Origin: Erwinia sp. SLM-02
Lineage (GTDB): Bacteria; Pseudomonadota; Gammaproteobacteria; Enterobacterales; Enterobacteriaceae
Assembly: GCF_037450285.1 (NCBI RefSeq)
Contig: NZ_JAQISN010000001.1
Span: 2,728,001-2,792,000 of the forward strand
DNA length: 64,000 nt
Reading direction: 5' to 3'
Part shown: positions 26,042-35,524 of the stretch, piece by piece
Layout: each line of letters starts with the position of its first letter
How positions within the stretch are numbered: position 1 is the first letter of the stretch
Notes under the pieces: generated by a model
What the model saw: the letters and a program-made list of their open reading frames with translations, nothing else
Told to the model about the DNA's origin: nothing
Database searches by the model: none
Translations under genes and position numbers: made by a program

Positions 26042-29000
26042 TTACGGCGCGGCTGACGGTTCAGCCGCCACCACCTGAATTTTCCCCTGTGCGGCGGACA
26101 TGGCCTGGATATCGCGATCGTACATCGCCTCACCGTAGGCCGGTGGGATCACGAAGCTGCCGGTATTGGTGGCTTTGATCTGATAGACAAACTCCTGCAC
26201 CTCTCGCGTTGCGCTGCCATAAACGATCACCCGATCTTCGCGGATGTCGCTGTAATCCACCGACCAGGTTGAGCCATCGGCAGCCAGCGGCGAGCTCCAC
26301 CCGCCACGGTTTCCGCTATCGCCCTCCTCCTCACTGCTTTCCGGCGGCGGTGGGGTCTGCTGGACGACTTCAAAGCCACCCGGCAGCAGATCGACGACGG
26401 CAAGATTGCTCAGCGCCTGCTGGGAATTTGCCCGGACCTTAAGGTGAACCCAGAGGGTCTGACCCAGCGCCACTTTATCAACGGGTTTCCCGGCCGCATC
26501 GGTATAGTCACGGGTAATTTCCAGCCCGCGCGCGATCGCTTTCTGCGGCGCGGCAAGGTCATATCCGGCCTGCGTCACCACGTACCACGCCGCCGCTTTG
26601 TTCGCATTGCTGAACTGAACCGAGCGGGTAGCGGCGCTGAACTCACCCTGGCTGAACTGGCCTTTAATCGAAGAAATGAGCTGCGGAACCTTATCGCCGC
26701 CGCTCAGTTGATTAATCTTCAGGCCATGCACATCATTCTGCTGTGCGACCTGCCCGGCATAGCTTTCCAGCGCCAGAATACTCATCGCCGAGGAGAAGGT
26801 GGTGTAGCGCTCTTCACGCAGCGCCTGCACCATATTTTCCAGCACCTGTGGCGGAATAGCGGCCACTTTTTCCGGGAAATGACGAGCGATCAGATAAAGC
26901 CGCGTGGCGTCCGTCACCAGCGGATCGTAATAGTTCTGCGTCCACCAGCTCTTGTCATACGCCTTACTCAGCGCCTGCCAGCCCGGCTGCAGCAGCCGTT
27001 CTGCTTCATCATCCGCCTTAAGGAGCTTCCACGAAGATGCAAGATACAGCGCAGCAAGATCGGTTTTCCAGCTATCCGGGAAGCGGTTTTGCAGCGTTTG
27101 CTGTACCGAAGCCAGCGCATTAGTGGTGATTTCACCCTGTCGCGTCAGCAGATAAACAGCCCAGGCACGCAGGCGCAGATGATACAGATCTTCATCGCCG
27201 CTGCTGGCCAGCGTGCGGAGCGCCACGTTGGCTTCCTCCAGCATATCGGCAGGCAGCGGATAGCCTGCCGCTCTGGCCTCCAGCAGATACTGCACGACGT
27301 AAGGGGTGACGAACGGATCGGCCTGTGGTGAAGCCGTCCACAGCCCGAAAGCGCCGTCGCCGTTCTGCCGCGAGCGCAGCACGTCCAGAATGCCTTTTAG
27401 CTGCTGGCGCACTTTATCGTTCGACAGGCTGCCTCTTAGCTCAGGATGTTCGCTCTGCAGCAGCAGCGGGATAGACTGGCTGACAATCTGTTCAGAGCAG
27501 TAGTAAGGGTAATCCGCCAGATAGCGCGCGAGGCCGCTGGTCAGCACCAGCGGTGAATAAGACACCGCCGCCTGACGCTGCGCATAGGCATCAAACATCT
27601 GGCGCAGGTTATCCACCTGCTGCTGGCTGCCGTTCATGCGCCCCATCACCGACTGGGTACGATACGGCATTGCCGGACGAACGGATGTGCTCAGCGTTCG
27701 CTGACTGGTTTTATCGCCGTAGCCGGCACGGAACACCAGCGGGGCATCACCCAGGGCATTTTTCGCCCTCAGGCGGAAGGTCACCACGCCTTCATGCTTC
27801 GCGGCCAGCGGCAGAGATTGTTCAGCGCTACCGACGACCTCCAGCTGCGGTGGCGGCGTCACGCTGAGCATCACGGGCAGCGCTTCACTGCCCTGCCCTT
27901 CAAGGTTATTGCTGACGCCCACGCTGACGTCAAATTCATCCCCCGGGGCCACCATCGCCGGCACGTTCGGCGTCAGGATAAAGTCGTCCCTGACGGTCGT
28001 TGAGGTCTGTGCCTTGCCGATTTTTCCGGCGGTGGCGGAAATCGCCATCACGCGGATTTTACCGTTAAAATAGTCCGGGACCGGCCAGGTGAACTGTGCC
28101 TTGCCGTTCACCTCGGTAATGCCGGACCAGAACGCCACCGGCTTATCGCGTTTGCGTTTAAACGGATTCAGATGCAGATCCAGGCTTTCGCCGCCGTCAC
28201 CGCCCGGCGCGGAAGTCAGCGACATCAGCTTGCTGAACTCCGGCAGGATCAGGTCGAGGATCTGTGAACTTTCCACGTTCAGCTCGCGCTTACGGAAGAA
28301 GTAGTCCAGCGGATCGGTCAGTCGGTAGCGCGCCACCTGCAGGATCCCTTCGTCGACGGCAAAGACGGCGACCTGCTGCGGGCCGTCGGTAGTCACCGAT
28401 ATCGAAAGATCGTTCCCCGGTTTGATTACTTCCGGCACGCTCAGCGCCAGGGCATTTTTTCGCGCCTGGTTGCTGATTTTAAACGGCATCACGCCGTAGC
28501 TGAGCGGGCTCATAAAGATTTCATCGGAGTTGATATCGCGCACAAACTGCACGTTGATATAGGCATTGCCTTCCAGCCCGGCAGGAATGCGGATCTTCTG
28601 CACGGAACTGGTGGTCGTGGTATGGAACCATTGCCAGCTGTAGACTTTTTCGCGCTCGACAGTGATCAGCCCGCTGCCGGTGTACGGCGCATTGATGGCC
28701 ACTTCAATTTCGTCGCCCTGCTGATACTCAGCGCGATCGAGTTTCAGCTTCAGCTCGGCATTACGATCCAGAGAGCGGCTGATATTGGCGTCGCCGGTGA
28801 CGCTGTAGGCTATGCGGTTGAGCACATCGCCTTTGGCATTTTTCACCACCAGCACGTAGTCACCCGGCTGGCTGGTCATCAGCGGTAAGGTGGTGCCTGA
28901 GGCCGCCAGTTCAAGTCTGTTCTCACTAACCGGGATTTCCTTCAGCTTCGACTGATATTTGTATACGCCGGACTCCTGTCGCGTCAGCACCGACAGGTAT

Positions 29001-32000
29001 TTTTGCTCCAGCAGTTCCAGCTTCAGGTCACCAAGCGCTATCGGTTCAAGCGACGGATCGATCGCCAGCAGATTTACGCTGCGCTGTGTGCCGAGGCGGA
29101 TAAAGCTGAGATCGCCGTCCGGCTTAAAGCCCACCAGATAGTCCCATGGCGAAACCAGCGTGCGCGCCGTGGCGGCAACCGAACGCCCGCCTCCGGCAAC
29201 AAAGGCTTCCGACAGCAGCTGCAGCTGCCAGGTGGCATCTTCCCATCCGCTGAGATCCAGCGCGATATCTGCCGCGCCCTGGTCGTCCGTGGTGCTGTCC
29301 TGTAGCTCGGTTTCAAACCCTTCTCCTGCCGGTCGCGCTTCATAGAAGGCATAGTCAGGATAGCGATCGAAGGCCGGATAGACCGGCCGCAGCGTCAGTT
29401 TTGACGCCACGCGCCGCCCCTGCGCCGGGGTGCCGAAGAGGTTCTGCACATCAATACTGGCCTTAAGCTCAGCGGGTTTGACCCAGCCCGCCTGTCTGTC
29501 AGGCGTCAGCGACAGTTTCACCTTGAGCTGGTCCGGCTCGAACTCTTTGATATTCACCGACGTGCTGCCCAGCAGGCGAGTGGAATCATCATCCTTACCG
29601 GGAAGGTAGAGGTAGATCATCCATTCACCGGTCGGTGCGTTTTCGTCAGTGGTAAAGCTCAGTTCATTAAAGCCGCTGGCGTTGAGGGTTAGCGGCACGG
29701 TGCGCATCAGCTTGTCGCGCGGGTCATGAATTTCTGCCCGCACCGGAATGCCTTTCAGCGGCACCGACCAGTCCGCCGCACGGGTGATCAGGCCAATATT
29801 GAAGGTATCACCCGGGCGATACACTCCGCGATCGGAGAACAGGTAGCTGCTGAGGGTGCGGGTATCTTCCGGCGTGGCCTCGCCGTACACATCAAACCGC
29901 GAGAAGTCGAGGCCCCGATCGTTGTCCCGTCCGCTGGGCAGGAACGACACGTCGCCGTCTTTTTCGACCAGGAACATCACCGGCTGGCGCTCGTTGGTGT
30001 AGGTTTCAAGCGCCGGGAAACTGACGTGGCCGTCACCGCCCGTCCGGCGGGTCAGCAGCTTCTCACCGTTTTTGGCTACTACGGATACCTGCGCATCCGC
30101 CACCGGCTGACCGCTGCTGATGGACTGTACAAACAGATCGCGGGATTTGTCCTGCGCGCGTTTGGCAATGATGCCGAGATCGGTCACCACCACGAAACGA
30201 GAGTCGCCCGCGCTTTGCTGTTCTTCCTCTTCTTCCTGGTAGGACTCTTCCCCCGGCTGCGGATCCTTTTGCTCCGGCGACCACGGAGACAGTGAAAGCA
30301 GGAACACACCGCGATGGGAGGCGCTGTCGGTGGAGAGGTAGCGTGAAAGATCGATCCCCTGATAGCTGACTTCACCCGGGCGCTGATTGCCGATCGCCGT
30401 CTGATAACGGAAGTGTTCGGTGAAATACTCATCGTTCAGGCGGTTGAAGTCCGCTGAGGCGTATTCACGGCTCTTGAAGGAGACAATATGCTGCAGCTGG
30501 CTTGGGATCACCCGCTTGATATCCAGCCTCATTCCCGGGACGTTACGCGCCGCCACGCTGATGTGCTTATCGCCGTTCACCGGCAGCAGCGCCCCCTGGG
30601 CGGCGAAACTCAGCATCTGCGGATAGTCAGGAACCTGGACCACCTGCCAGACTTTTTGCGGCATTTTGTAGCCGCCGCTGGATGTCACTACCGCATCAAC
30701 CTGCACCAGCAGATAGCGCTGGGCCGGCGCATCAAATTTAAAGCTGAACTGCGGCTGATAATCCTCTTCGGCCTCGTTGAGGCTCAACGGCAGCAGCGTC
30801 GATTTTTGCAAAACGGCGCGATCGATATTATCGATGTTCCATTCGGTGAACTCACTGTCGTCCGCGTTCTTTGCCTCAGCACGCGGATCGCGCTGCGGCA
30901 GCAGCCAGACCCTGACCGCTTTGCCAACGTCTTTATCCGCCACCGCGTCGCTGAAGCCGACGATTAATGCCCTTTCGCTCGGGCTGCCCGGCTTATCCAC
31001 CACCTGAGCGCTGACGTCGCTGACGCTGAGGCTGTAAAGGTTTGGCACGCTGACCCAGCTTTCCCCTTTACGCTCAATGGGGTTACCCGGCAAGGAGGAT
31101 TTCAGCGGTTCGCCGACTTTCAGATGCACGACGCCACCGTGATCCATCGCCACCAGCGGTTCAGATCGAACCCAGGCATTCAGTTTTTTATCATCCCAGT
31201 TGACGGTGAATTTGAGCGGCTTTTCGGCCTGCCCCTTCGCGCTGGCCACGCCCATGGAAAGCTGTTTCTCCACGCTGGCCACGTCGACCGGGGCCGTAAA
31301 GCGCAGGTTAAAAATGGCGCTGTGCTGGCCGCGATTCTGCGGATCCTGGTAATACTCCGCTTCACCAAACTGGTAGTCGAAGGCAGGGACGCTGAAGTTA
31401 TAGCGGGTTTGCTCCAGCTGGATCTGTGGTGCCAGCAGCGTCTTCGGATTGAGGTCTGCCTGATAGCTGGCCCCCAGCGGCAGCGGGGCTTTTGGCGTAA
31501 AGAGGAGCGTCTGCGCATCCGCCCATTTCCACTCCCCCTCCAGCGCGGGCTTGAGGGTAATGCCGCTATCGACCCGTTTACCCACCCGCTCTATCGGGGC
31601 AGCGGAGGTGTCAAAAGTGAGGGTAAGATGCTGCTGAGGACGGGTTGTTGCCTGGTAATCCAGCGCCTGCGGATTGGTCGCCTCCGCGTGAGTCTGCTGG
31701 ATCGCCAGGGGCGCAACGTCTATCGGCTTCGGACGGTTTTGCCACAGATTCCAGCCGTACCAGCCCGCCGCCGCGCAGCCCAGCAATAAAATGAGGATCA
31801 GGCTGATGATTTTTGGATGACGGCTCACGCCCTGTTCCAGTCGGTTAAAACCCCGACCAAAGGCCGCAGCCCAGCCCGGCGCCTGCCAGTTAATTTCACC
31901 GAGCAGCGGACGCAGAATGCGGCCAAGCAGCCACAGCACGCGGGAAATCAGCCAGCAAAATCCTTTAAGCAGCAGAAAAGGGAGACGCAGTAGCAGCCTG

Positions 32001-32020
32001 AGCACATCCATCAGAACCAA
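26042..32020 (-). CDS. yfhM: Large bacterial alpha-2-macroglobulin (YfhM-like)
   Basis: Periplasmic protease-trap protein, 1992 residues, longer than E. coli YfhM (1653). The N-terminus has two hydrophobic stretches (about 6-40 and 72-93, LILILLLGCAAAGWYGW), so anchoring is probably by a membrane helix rather than an ordinary lipoprotein signal. A series of MG domains, a bait region, and a thioester motif CSEQ at Cys1508 within a helical toroid domain follow. Pairing with pbpC suggests defence and repair of the envelope when it is breached, as proposed for the family. No frameshift is seen. Confidence 0.92.
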   Translation of the reverse strand: MVLMDVLRLLLRLPFLLLKGFCWLISRVLWLLGRILRPLLGEINWQAPGWAAAFGRGFNRLEQGVSRHPKIISLILILLLGCAAAGWYGWNLWQNRPKPIDVAPLAIQQTHAEATNPQALDYQATTRPQQHLTLTFDTSAAPIERVGKRVDSGITLKPALEGEWKWADAQTLLFTPKAPLPLGASYQADLNPKTLLAPQIQLEQTRYNFSVPAFDYQFGEAEYYQDPQNRGQHSAIFNLRFTAPVDVASVEKQLSMGVASAKGQAEKPLKFTVNWDDKKLNAWVRSEPLVAMDHGGVVHLKVGEPLKSSLPGNPIERKGESWVSVPNLYSLSVSDVSAQVVDKPGSPSERALIVGFSDAVADKDVGKAVRVWLLPQRDPRAEAKNADDSEFTEWNIDNIDRAVLQKSTLLPLSLNEAEEDYQPQFSFKFDAPAQRYLLVQVDAVVTSSGGYKMPQKVWQVVQVPDYPQMLSFAAQGALLPVNGDKHISVAARNVPGMRLDIKRVIPSQLQHIVSFKSREYASADFNRLNDEYFTEHFRYQTAIGNQRPGEVSYQGIDLSRYLSTDSASHRGVFLLSLSPWSPEQKDPQPGEESYQEEEEEQQSAGDSRFVVVTDLGIIAKRAQDKSRDLFVQSISSGQPVADAQVSVVAKNGEKLLTRRTGGDGHVSFPALETYTNERQPVMFLVEKDGDVSFLPSGRDNDRGLDFSRFDVYGEATPEDTRTLSSYLFSDRGVYRPGDTFNIGLITRAADWSVPLKGIPVRAEIHDPRDKLMRTVPLTLNASGFNELSFTTDENAPTGEWMIYLYLPGKDDDSTRLLGSTSVNIKEFEPDQLKVKLSLTPDRQAGWVKPAELKASIDVQNLFGTPAQGRRVASKLTLRPVYPAFDRYPDYAFYEARPAGEGFETELQDSTTDDQGAADIALDLSGWEDATWQLQLLSEAFVAGGGRSVAATARTLVSPWDYLVGFKPDGDLSFIRLGTQRSVNLLAIDPSLEPIALGDLKLELLEQKYLSVLTRQESGVYKYQSKLKEIPVSENRLELAASGTTLPLMTSQPGDYVLVVKNAKGDVLNRIAYSVTGDANISRSLDRNAELKLKLDRAEYQQGDEIEVAINAPYTGSGLITVEREKVYSWQWFHTTTTSSVQKIRIPAGLEGNAYINVQFVRDINSDEIFMSPLSYGVMPFKISNQARKNALALSVPEVIKPGNDLSISVTTDGPQQVAVFAVDEGILQVARYRLTDPLDYFFRKRELNVESSQILDLILPEFSKLMSLTSAPGGDGGESLDLHLNPFKRKRDKPVAFWSGITEVNGKAQFTWPVPDYFNGKIRVMAISATAGKIGKAQTSTTVRDDFILTPNVPAMVAPGDEFDVSVGVSNNLEGQGSEALPVMLSVTPPPQLEVVGSAEQSLPLAAKHEGVVTFRLRAKNALGDAPLVFRAGYGDKTSQRTLSTSVRPAMPYRTQSVMGRMNGSQQQVDNLRQMFDAYAQRQAAVSYSPLVLTSGLARYLADYPYYCSEQIVSQSIPLLLQSEHPELRGSLSNDKVRQQLKGILDVLRSRQNGDGAFGLWTASPQADPFVTPYVVQYLLEARAAGYPLPADMLEEANVALRTLASSGDEDLYHLRLRAWAVYLLTRQGEITTNALASVQQTLQNRFPDSWKTDLAALYLASSWKLLKADDEAERLLQPGWQALSKAYDKSWWTQNYYDPLVTDATRLYLIARHFPEKVAAIPPQVLENMVQALREERYTTFSSAMSILALESYAGQVAQQNDVHGLKINQLSGGDKVPQLISSIKGQFSQGEFSAATRSVQFSNANKAAAWYVVTQAGYDLAAPQKAIARGLEITRDYTDAAGKPVDKVALGQTLWVHLKVRANSQQALSNLAVVDLLPGGFEVVQQTPPPPESSEEEGDSGNRGGWSSPLAADGSTWSVDYSDIREDRVIVYGSATREVQEFVYQIKATNTGSFVIPPAYGEAMYDRDIQAMSAAQGKIQVVAAEPSAAP

Positions 32021-32251
32021 CCTTATATTCCATTACGCATTTATTCTGACAGTATCCCCTGCCCCACCGCGGCATCCGGGTGACCGTCAACTCGTGTTAC
32101 AATTTCTCTAAAATAGTAATCGGTAATCTGCACAATATCTATTCCCCGGCGTACGCATTTTGCCAGCCGTCTCGCAGTACCGGGATTTACCCTTGTGATA
32201 GCGGATAAAATCGCTGACACTCAGCAAAACACTGTCAACGATGAGGACGCT

Positions 32252-33109
32252 ATGACCACGCCTTCCCTGTTTGTGACCGCCGAGTGGCTGGCGGAGCATA
32301 TTGCCGATGAAAACGTTCAGGTGCTGGATGCGCGAATGCTGCCGCCGGGCCAGGAATTAACGCGTGATGTGACAGCTGAATATCAGACTGCTCATCTTCC
32401 CGGCGCCCCCTTCTTCAATATTGAAGCGCTTTCCGATCACAGCTCCGCCCTGCCCCATATGCTGCCGCGTGCGGAAGCCTTTGCCGTGGCCATGCGCGAG
32501 CTGGGCGTGAGTGCGGATACGCATCTGGTGGTTTACGACGAAGGCAATCTGTTTTCTGCCCCGCGCGCCTGGTGGATGCTGAACTACTTCGGTGCGGAGC
32601 AGGTATCGATTCTGGCTGGCGGACTGGCCGGCTGGCAGAAAGCGAATTTACCGCTGGAAAGCGGTGAAGTCGATTTACCTGAAGGGGATTTCCAAGCGAA
32701 CGTCACCGACGGCGAGCGGGTTAAACGCGTGACCGACGTGCTGCTGGTCAGCCACGAAGGCGGCGCGCAGATTATCGATGCCCGTGCGGCAAACCGCTTC
32801 CACGGTGAGGTTGATGAACCTCGCCCCGGACTGCACCGTGGCCGTATCCCCGGCAGCCTGAACGTGCCGTGGAACAGCCTGGTCACCGAAGGTCAGCTGA
32901 AGCCGGCGTCAGAACTGCGCGCTATTTTCAGTCAGCAGGGTGTTGATCTGGCCCAGCCGGTTATCGCCAGCTGCGGTTCCGGCGTGACGGCGGTGGTGGT
33001 TATTCTGGCCCTCACCAGCCTGGGTGCAAAAGACGTCACGCTGTACGACGGTTCCTGGGGTGAATGGGGCAGCCGCAACGATCTGCCGATCGTCAACGAC
33101 GCACTGTAA
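32252..33109 (+). CDS. sseA: 3-mercaptopyruvate sulfurtransferase
   Basis: Transfers sulfur from 3-mercaptopyruvate to thiol acceptors or cyanide. 285 residues (E. coli 281). Two rhodanese domains; the catalytic loop ASCGSGVTA is in the second. Start ATG at 32252 (MTTPSLFVTAEWL) has GAGGA just ahead; 19 further codons upstream stay open but lack family similarity. Divergent from the alpha-2-macroglobulin gene. Confidence 0.95.
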   Translation: MTTPSLFVTAEWLAEHIADENVQVLDARMLPPGQELTRDVTAEYQTAHLPGAPFFNIEALSDHSSALPHMLPRAEAFAVAMRELGVSADTHLVVYDEGNLFSAPRAWWMLNYFGAEQVSILAGGLAGWQKANLPLESGEVDLPEGDFQANVTDGERVKRVTDVLLVSHEGGAQIIDARAANRFHGEVDEPRPGLHRGRIPGSLNVPWNSLVTEGQLKPASELRAIFSQQGVDLAQPVIASCGSGVTAVVVILALTSLGAKDVTLYDGSWGEWGSRNDLPIVNDAL

Positions 33110-33126
33110 ACTGCGCTCCGCTTGAT

Positions 33127-33155
33127 AAAAAGGCGACCCGTGCGGTCGCCTTTTT
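33127..33155. terminator. Bidirectional terminator between sseA and sseB
   Basis: AAAAAGGCGACC (33127-33138) and GGTCGCCTTTTT (33144-33155) form a perfect 12-bp stem with a CGTGC loop, between convergent genes. Confidence 0.92.
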
Positions 33156-33166
33156 CATATCAGAAC

Positions 33167-33970
33167 TCAGAGATTGACGACTTTGAAATCGCGCAGGAAA
33201 CTGCCCCAGCGGCGTTCGTAGAAGGGCTTGATATGGGCGATAAAGAAGTGGCTGATGCCCTTATCACCTTCAACAACATGGCAGATATCGATTGGTTCAT
33301 CTTCCAGCTGGGTATCGGTCGCTACGCTTCCCGCCGCCTGAATAATCGCGTCAACGTCGCCGTCGGCTTCAATGCCAATCAGCAGATTCGCCGGCTGGTC
33401 GGCACTCTCTTTGATGTGGGCCACGTAAGCGCGGCGCACCGATTTGTATTTGGCAAACAGCTGGGTCAGCGAGTCGACCATCTGCGCAGGCGGCTCGGCG
33501 ATTTCCGACAGCAACAGGGATGTTCCCCCTTCCAGTACGGTCTGCTGGCTGAGTGCGCTACCGTTTTCGCCCAGTAAATCGGCAATTTCACGCGGTGAAA
33601 ACTCTTTCCCTTCCGGCAGCTTCGGGTTCAGGAACAGCGTTTCACCCAGCGTCATTTCAAACAGCGTACGCACCGGCATCACCAGGTAAGCCTGTTCGCC
33701 ACTGACCGCCTGTTCCAGTGCGCTGACCGAGGTGAAGCAGGGAATAATGCTGGTGCCGTCATCTTTTTCCCAGTGCTGCAAATCCACCGGCGTGCTGGCA
33801 TCAATACCAGAATCGGCGTGGGCGCTTTCGCCGGGTACCACCACGCTGGCATCCATCAGCAGGGAGAAAAATTCGGGACGGTGCGCCGGTTCACCGGCGG
33901 CCAGCTTGAGCACCTCTTCAAGGCGCGGATTCAGTTCGTTCATCGTGATGTTCTTTTCGTTACGGGCCAT
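33167..33970 (-). CDS. sseB: Enhanced serine sensitivity protein SseB
   Basis: Homologue of E. coli SseB (258 residues), whose overproduction affects serine sensitivity; molecular role unclear. The 267 residues include conserved blocks DLQHWEKDDGTSIIP, MPVRTLFEMTLGETLFLN and the C-terminal PFYERRWGSFLRDFK. The start could be ATG at 33970 or the in-frame ATG at 33943 (MNELNPRLEE), closer in length to E. coli; neither has a strong Shine-Dalgarno. Not the type III secretion SseB of Salmonella. Confidence 0.9.
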   Translation of the reverse strand: MARNEKNITMNELNPRLEEVLKLAAGEPAHRPEFFSLLMDASVVVPGESAHADSGIDASTPVDLQHWEKDDGTSIIPCFTSVSALEQAVSGEQAYLVMPVRTLFEMTLGETLFLNPKLPEGKEFSPREIADLLGENGSALSQQTVLEGGTSLLLSEIAEPPAQMVDSLTQLFAKYKSVRRAYVAHIKESADQPANLLIGIEADGDVDAIIQAAGSVATDTQLEDEPIDICHVVEGDKGISHFFIAHIKPFYERRWGSFLRDFKVVNL

Positions 33971-34010
33971 GTTTCAACGAGCGCTCCGCCTCGGAGCGCC
34001 CGGTTTGCCA

Positions 34011-35303
34011 CTATTCGTGGCTGAGCAGCAGGTTGGCGACGGTACGGACACCCAGGCCGGTTGCGCCCGCAGACCACTGATCCACCGCGCCTTTACGGTA
34101 GGTGGCAGAGCAGTCAATGTGCAGCCAGCCGGTCTTATACTCGCTGACGAAGTGCGACAGGAAAGCCGCAGCGGTGCTGGCACCGGCGGAGTGGGCCGGG
34201 CTGGCGATGTTGTTAAGATCGGCAAAGTTTGACGGCAGATGGCCGCGGTGGAATTCCGCCAGCGGCAGGCGCCAGAACGGCTCGCTCTCTTGTTCTGCGC
34301 AGCCCAGCAGCGACTGTGCCAGCGCGTCGTCAAAGCTGAACAGCGCGTGATAATCGTTGCCCAGCGCGGTTTTCGCCGCGCCGGTCAGGGTCGCGGCATC
34401 AACGATCAGTTTTGGCTTCAGCGCGCTGGCGTCAATCAGACCATCGGCCAGAACCAGACGGCCTTCCGCATCGGTATTCATCACTTCAACGGTTTTGCCG
34501 TTGCGATAGTGGATGATGTCGCCAAGCTTAAAGGCATTGCCGCTGACCATGTTATCCGCGCAGCAGAGGATCAGCTTCACGCGCTTGTCCAGGCCTCGGG
34601 CAACCGCCAGCGCCAGCGCGCCGGTCAGGGTAGCAGCGCCGCCCATATCCGATTTCATGGAGTCCATGAAACCGCTCTGCTTCAGGCTGTAACCGCCGGT
34701 ATCGAAGGTAATGCCTTTGCCCACCAGGCAGGCGAAGACCGGGGCATCCTCTTTGCCAGACGGATTATAATCCAGCGTCAGCAGCACCGGGCTGCGGGAA
34801 GAACCGCGCCCGACGGTGTGCAGACCGGCATAATTTTGCAGGCGCAGATCCTCGCCTTTGGTGATGCGGTAGCTGACGCTGTCACAGGCGACATCGCAAA
34901 GCAGATCAATCGCACGGGTCGCCAGCTGTTCCGGCCCCAGCTCTTCCGCCGGCATATTGATGGTGTCACGCACCCAGTCAATAATCTTGAGGCGGCTGTT
35001 CAGTTCTTTGCTGTCGGCCTCATTCAGCGCGGCCCATTCAACCTGACGGGAACCTTTCGGCGCGCGATAGCCCTGCCAGAATGCCCAGCTGTTCTCCAGA
35101 TCCCAGCCGTCGCCGCTCAGGCTGATATTACGGATCCCCTGCCCGCCAATTTTTCTCGCGGCGCGCTGGATAGTGTTCTGCGCATCTTTGCCGGTGAGAT
35201 GGATAGTCATTCCGCTGTCGTTACTGGTGAGGATCGCTTTTTCGCCCCAGCGCGGGTCGGCTGCAGTCGTTGACAGGGTAATGTTCATTACAGAGGTGGT
35301 CAT
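34011..35303 (-). CDS. pepB: Peptidase B (M17 leucyl aminopeptidase family)
   Basis: Broad-specificity cytosolic aminopeptidase binding two metals. 430 residues (E. coli 427). Metal and active-site blocks VGKGITFDTGGYSLK, MKSDMGGAA and NTDAEGRLVLAD are intact. ATG at 35303 with AAGGAG 7 nt upstream is chosen over an ATG six codons earlier. In E. coli this gene is followed upstream by iscX-fdx-hscAB-iscAU; here the next gene is iscS. Confidence 0.96.
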   Translation of the reverse strand: MTTSVMNITLSTTAADPRWGEKAILTSNDSGMTIHLTGKDAQNTIQRAARKIGGQGIRNISLSGDGWDLENSWAFWQGYRAPKGSRQVEWAALNEADSKELNSRLKIIDWVRDTINMPAEELGPEQLATRAIDLLCDVACDSVSYRITKGEDLRLQNYAGLHTVGRGSSRSPVLLTLDYNPSGKEDAPVFACLVGKGITFDTGGYSLKQSGFMDSMKSDMGGAATLTGALALAVARGLDKRVKLILCCADNMVSGNAFKLGDIIHYRNGKTVEVMNTDAEGRLVLADGLIDASALKPKLIVDAATLTGAAKTALGNDYHALFSFDDALAQSLLGCAEQESEPFWRLPLAEFHRGHLPSNFADLNNIASPAHSAGASTAAAFLSHFVSEYKTGWLHIDCSATYRKGAVDQWSAGATGLGVRTVANLLLSHE

Positions 35304-35469
35304 CGCATGGCTCCTTATCATTTTTCACGTCGTGGACCGGAGATCCCCGGCCTCTGCGATTTGCCGCAGGACAGATGCTATTCAAATTCGACGCACCAGA
35401 CTAACAGAAATGTGCAAAAGATGTTTTCACCGCATGCTTTCGGCCGTGCTTTTATGCGGAATGTGAAAC

Positions 35470-35492
35470 GGGCCGGATTATTCATCCGGCCC
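35470..35492 (-). terminator. Hairpin ending the iscRS transcript
   Basis: GGGCCGGA and TCCGGCCC form a perfect 8-bp stem 33 nt beyond the iscS stop; the minus-strand sequence after it (GTTTCACATT) is only moderately T-rich. The 221-bp iscS-pepB gap (35304-35524) shows no recognisable remnant of iscU, iscA, hscBA, fdx or iscX. Confidence 0.5.
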
Positions 35493-35524
35493 GCTGGCAA
35501 ATACCGTTATCCGATCGCTGTCGC

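Noticed and set aside
33167..33970. Type III secretion translocon SseB
   Set aside because: Same name, different protein; the sequence matches the serine-sensitivity SseB and no secretion genes are present.
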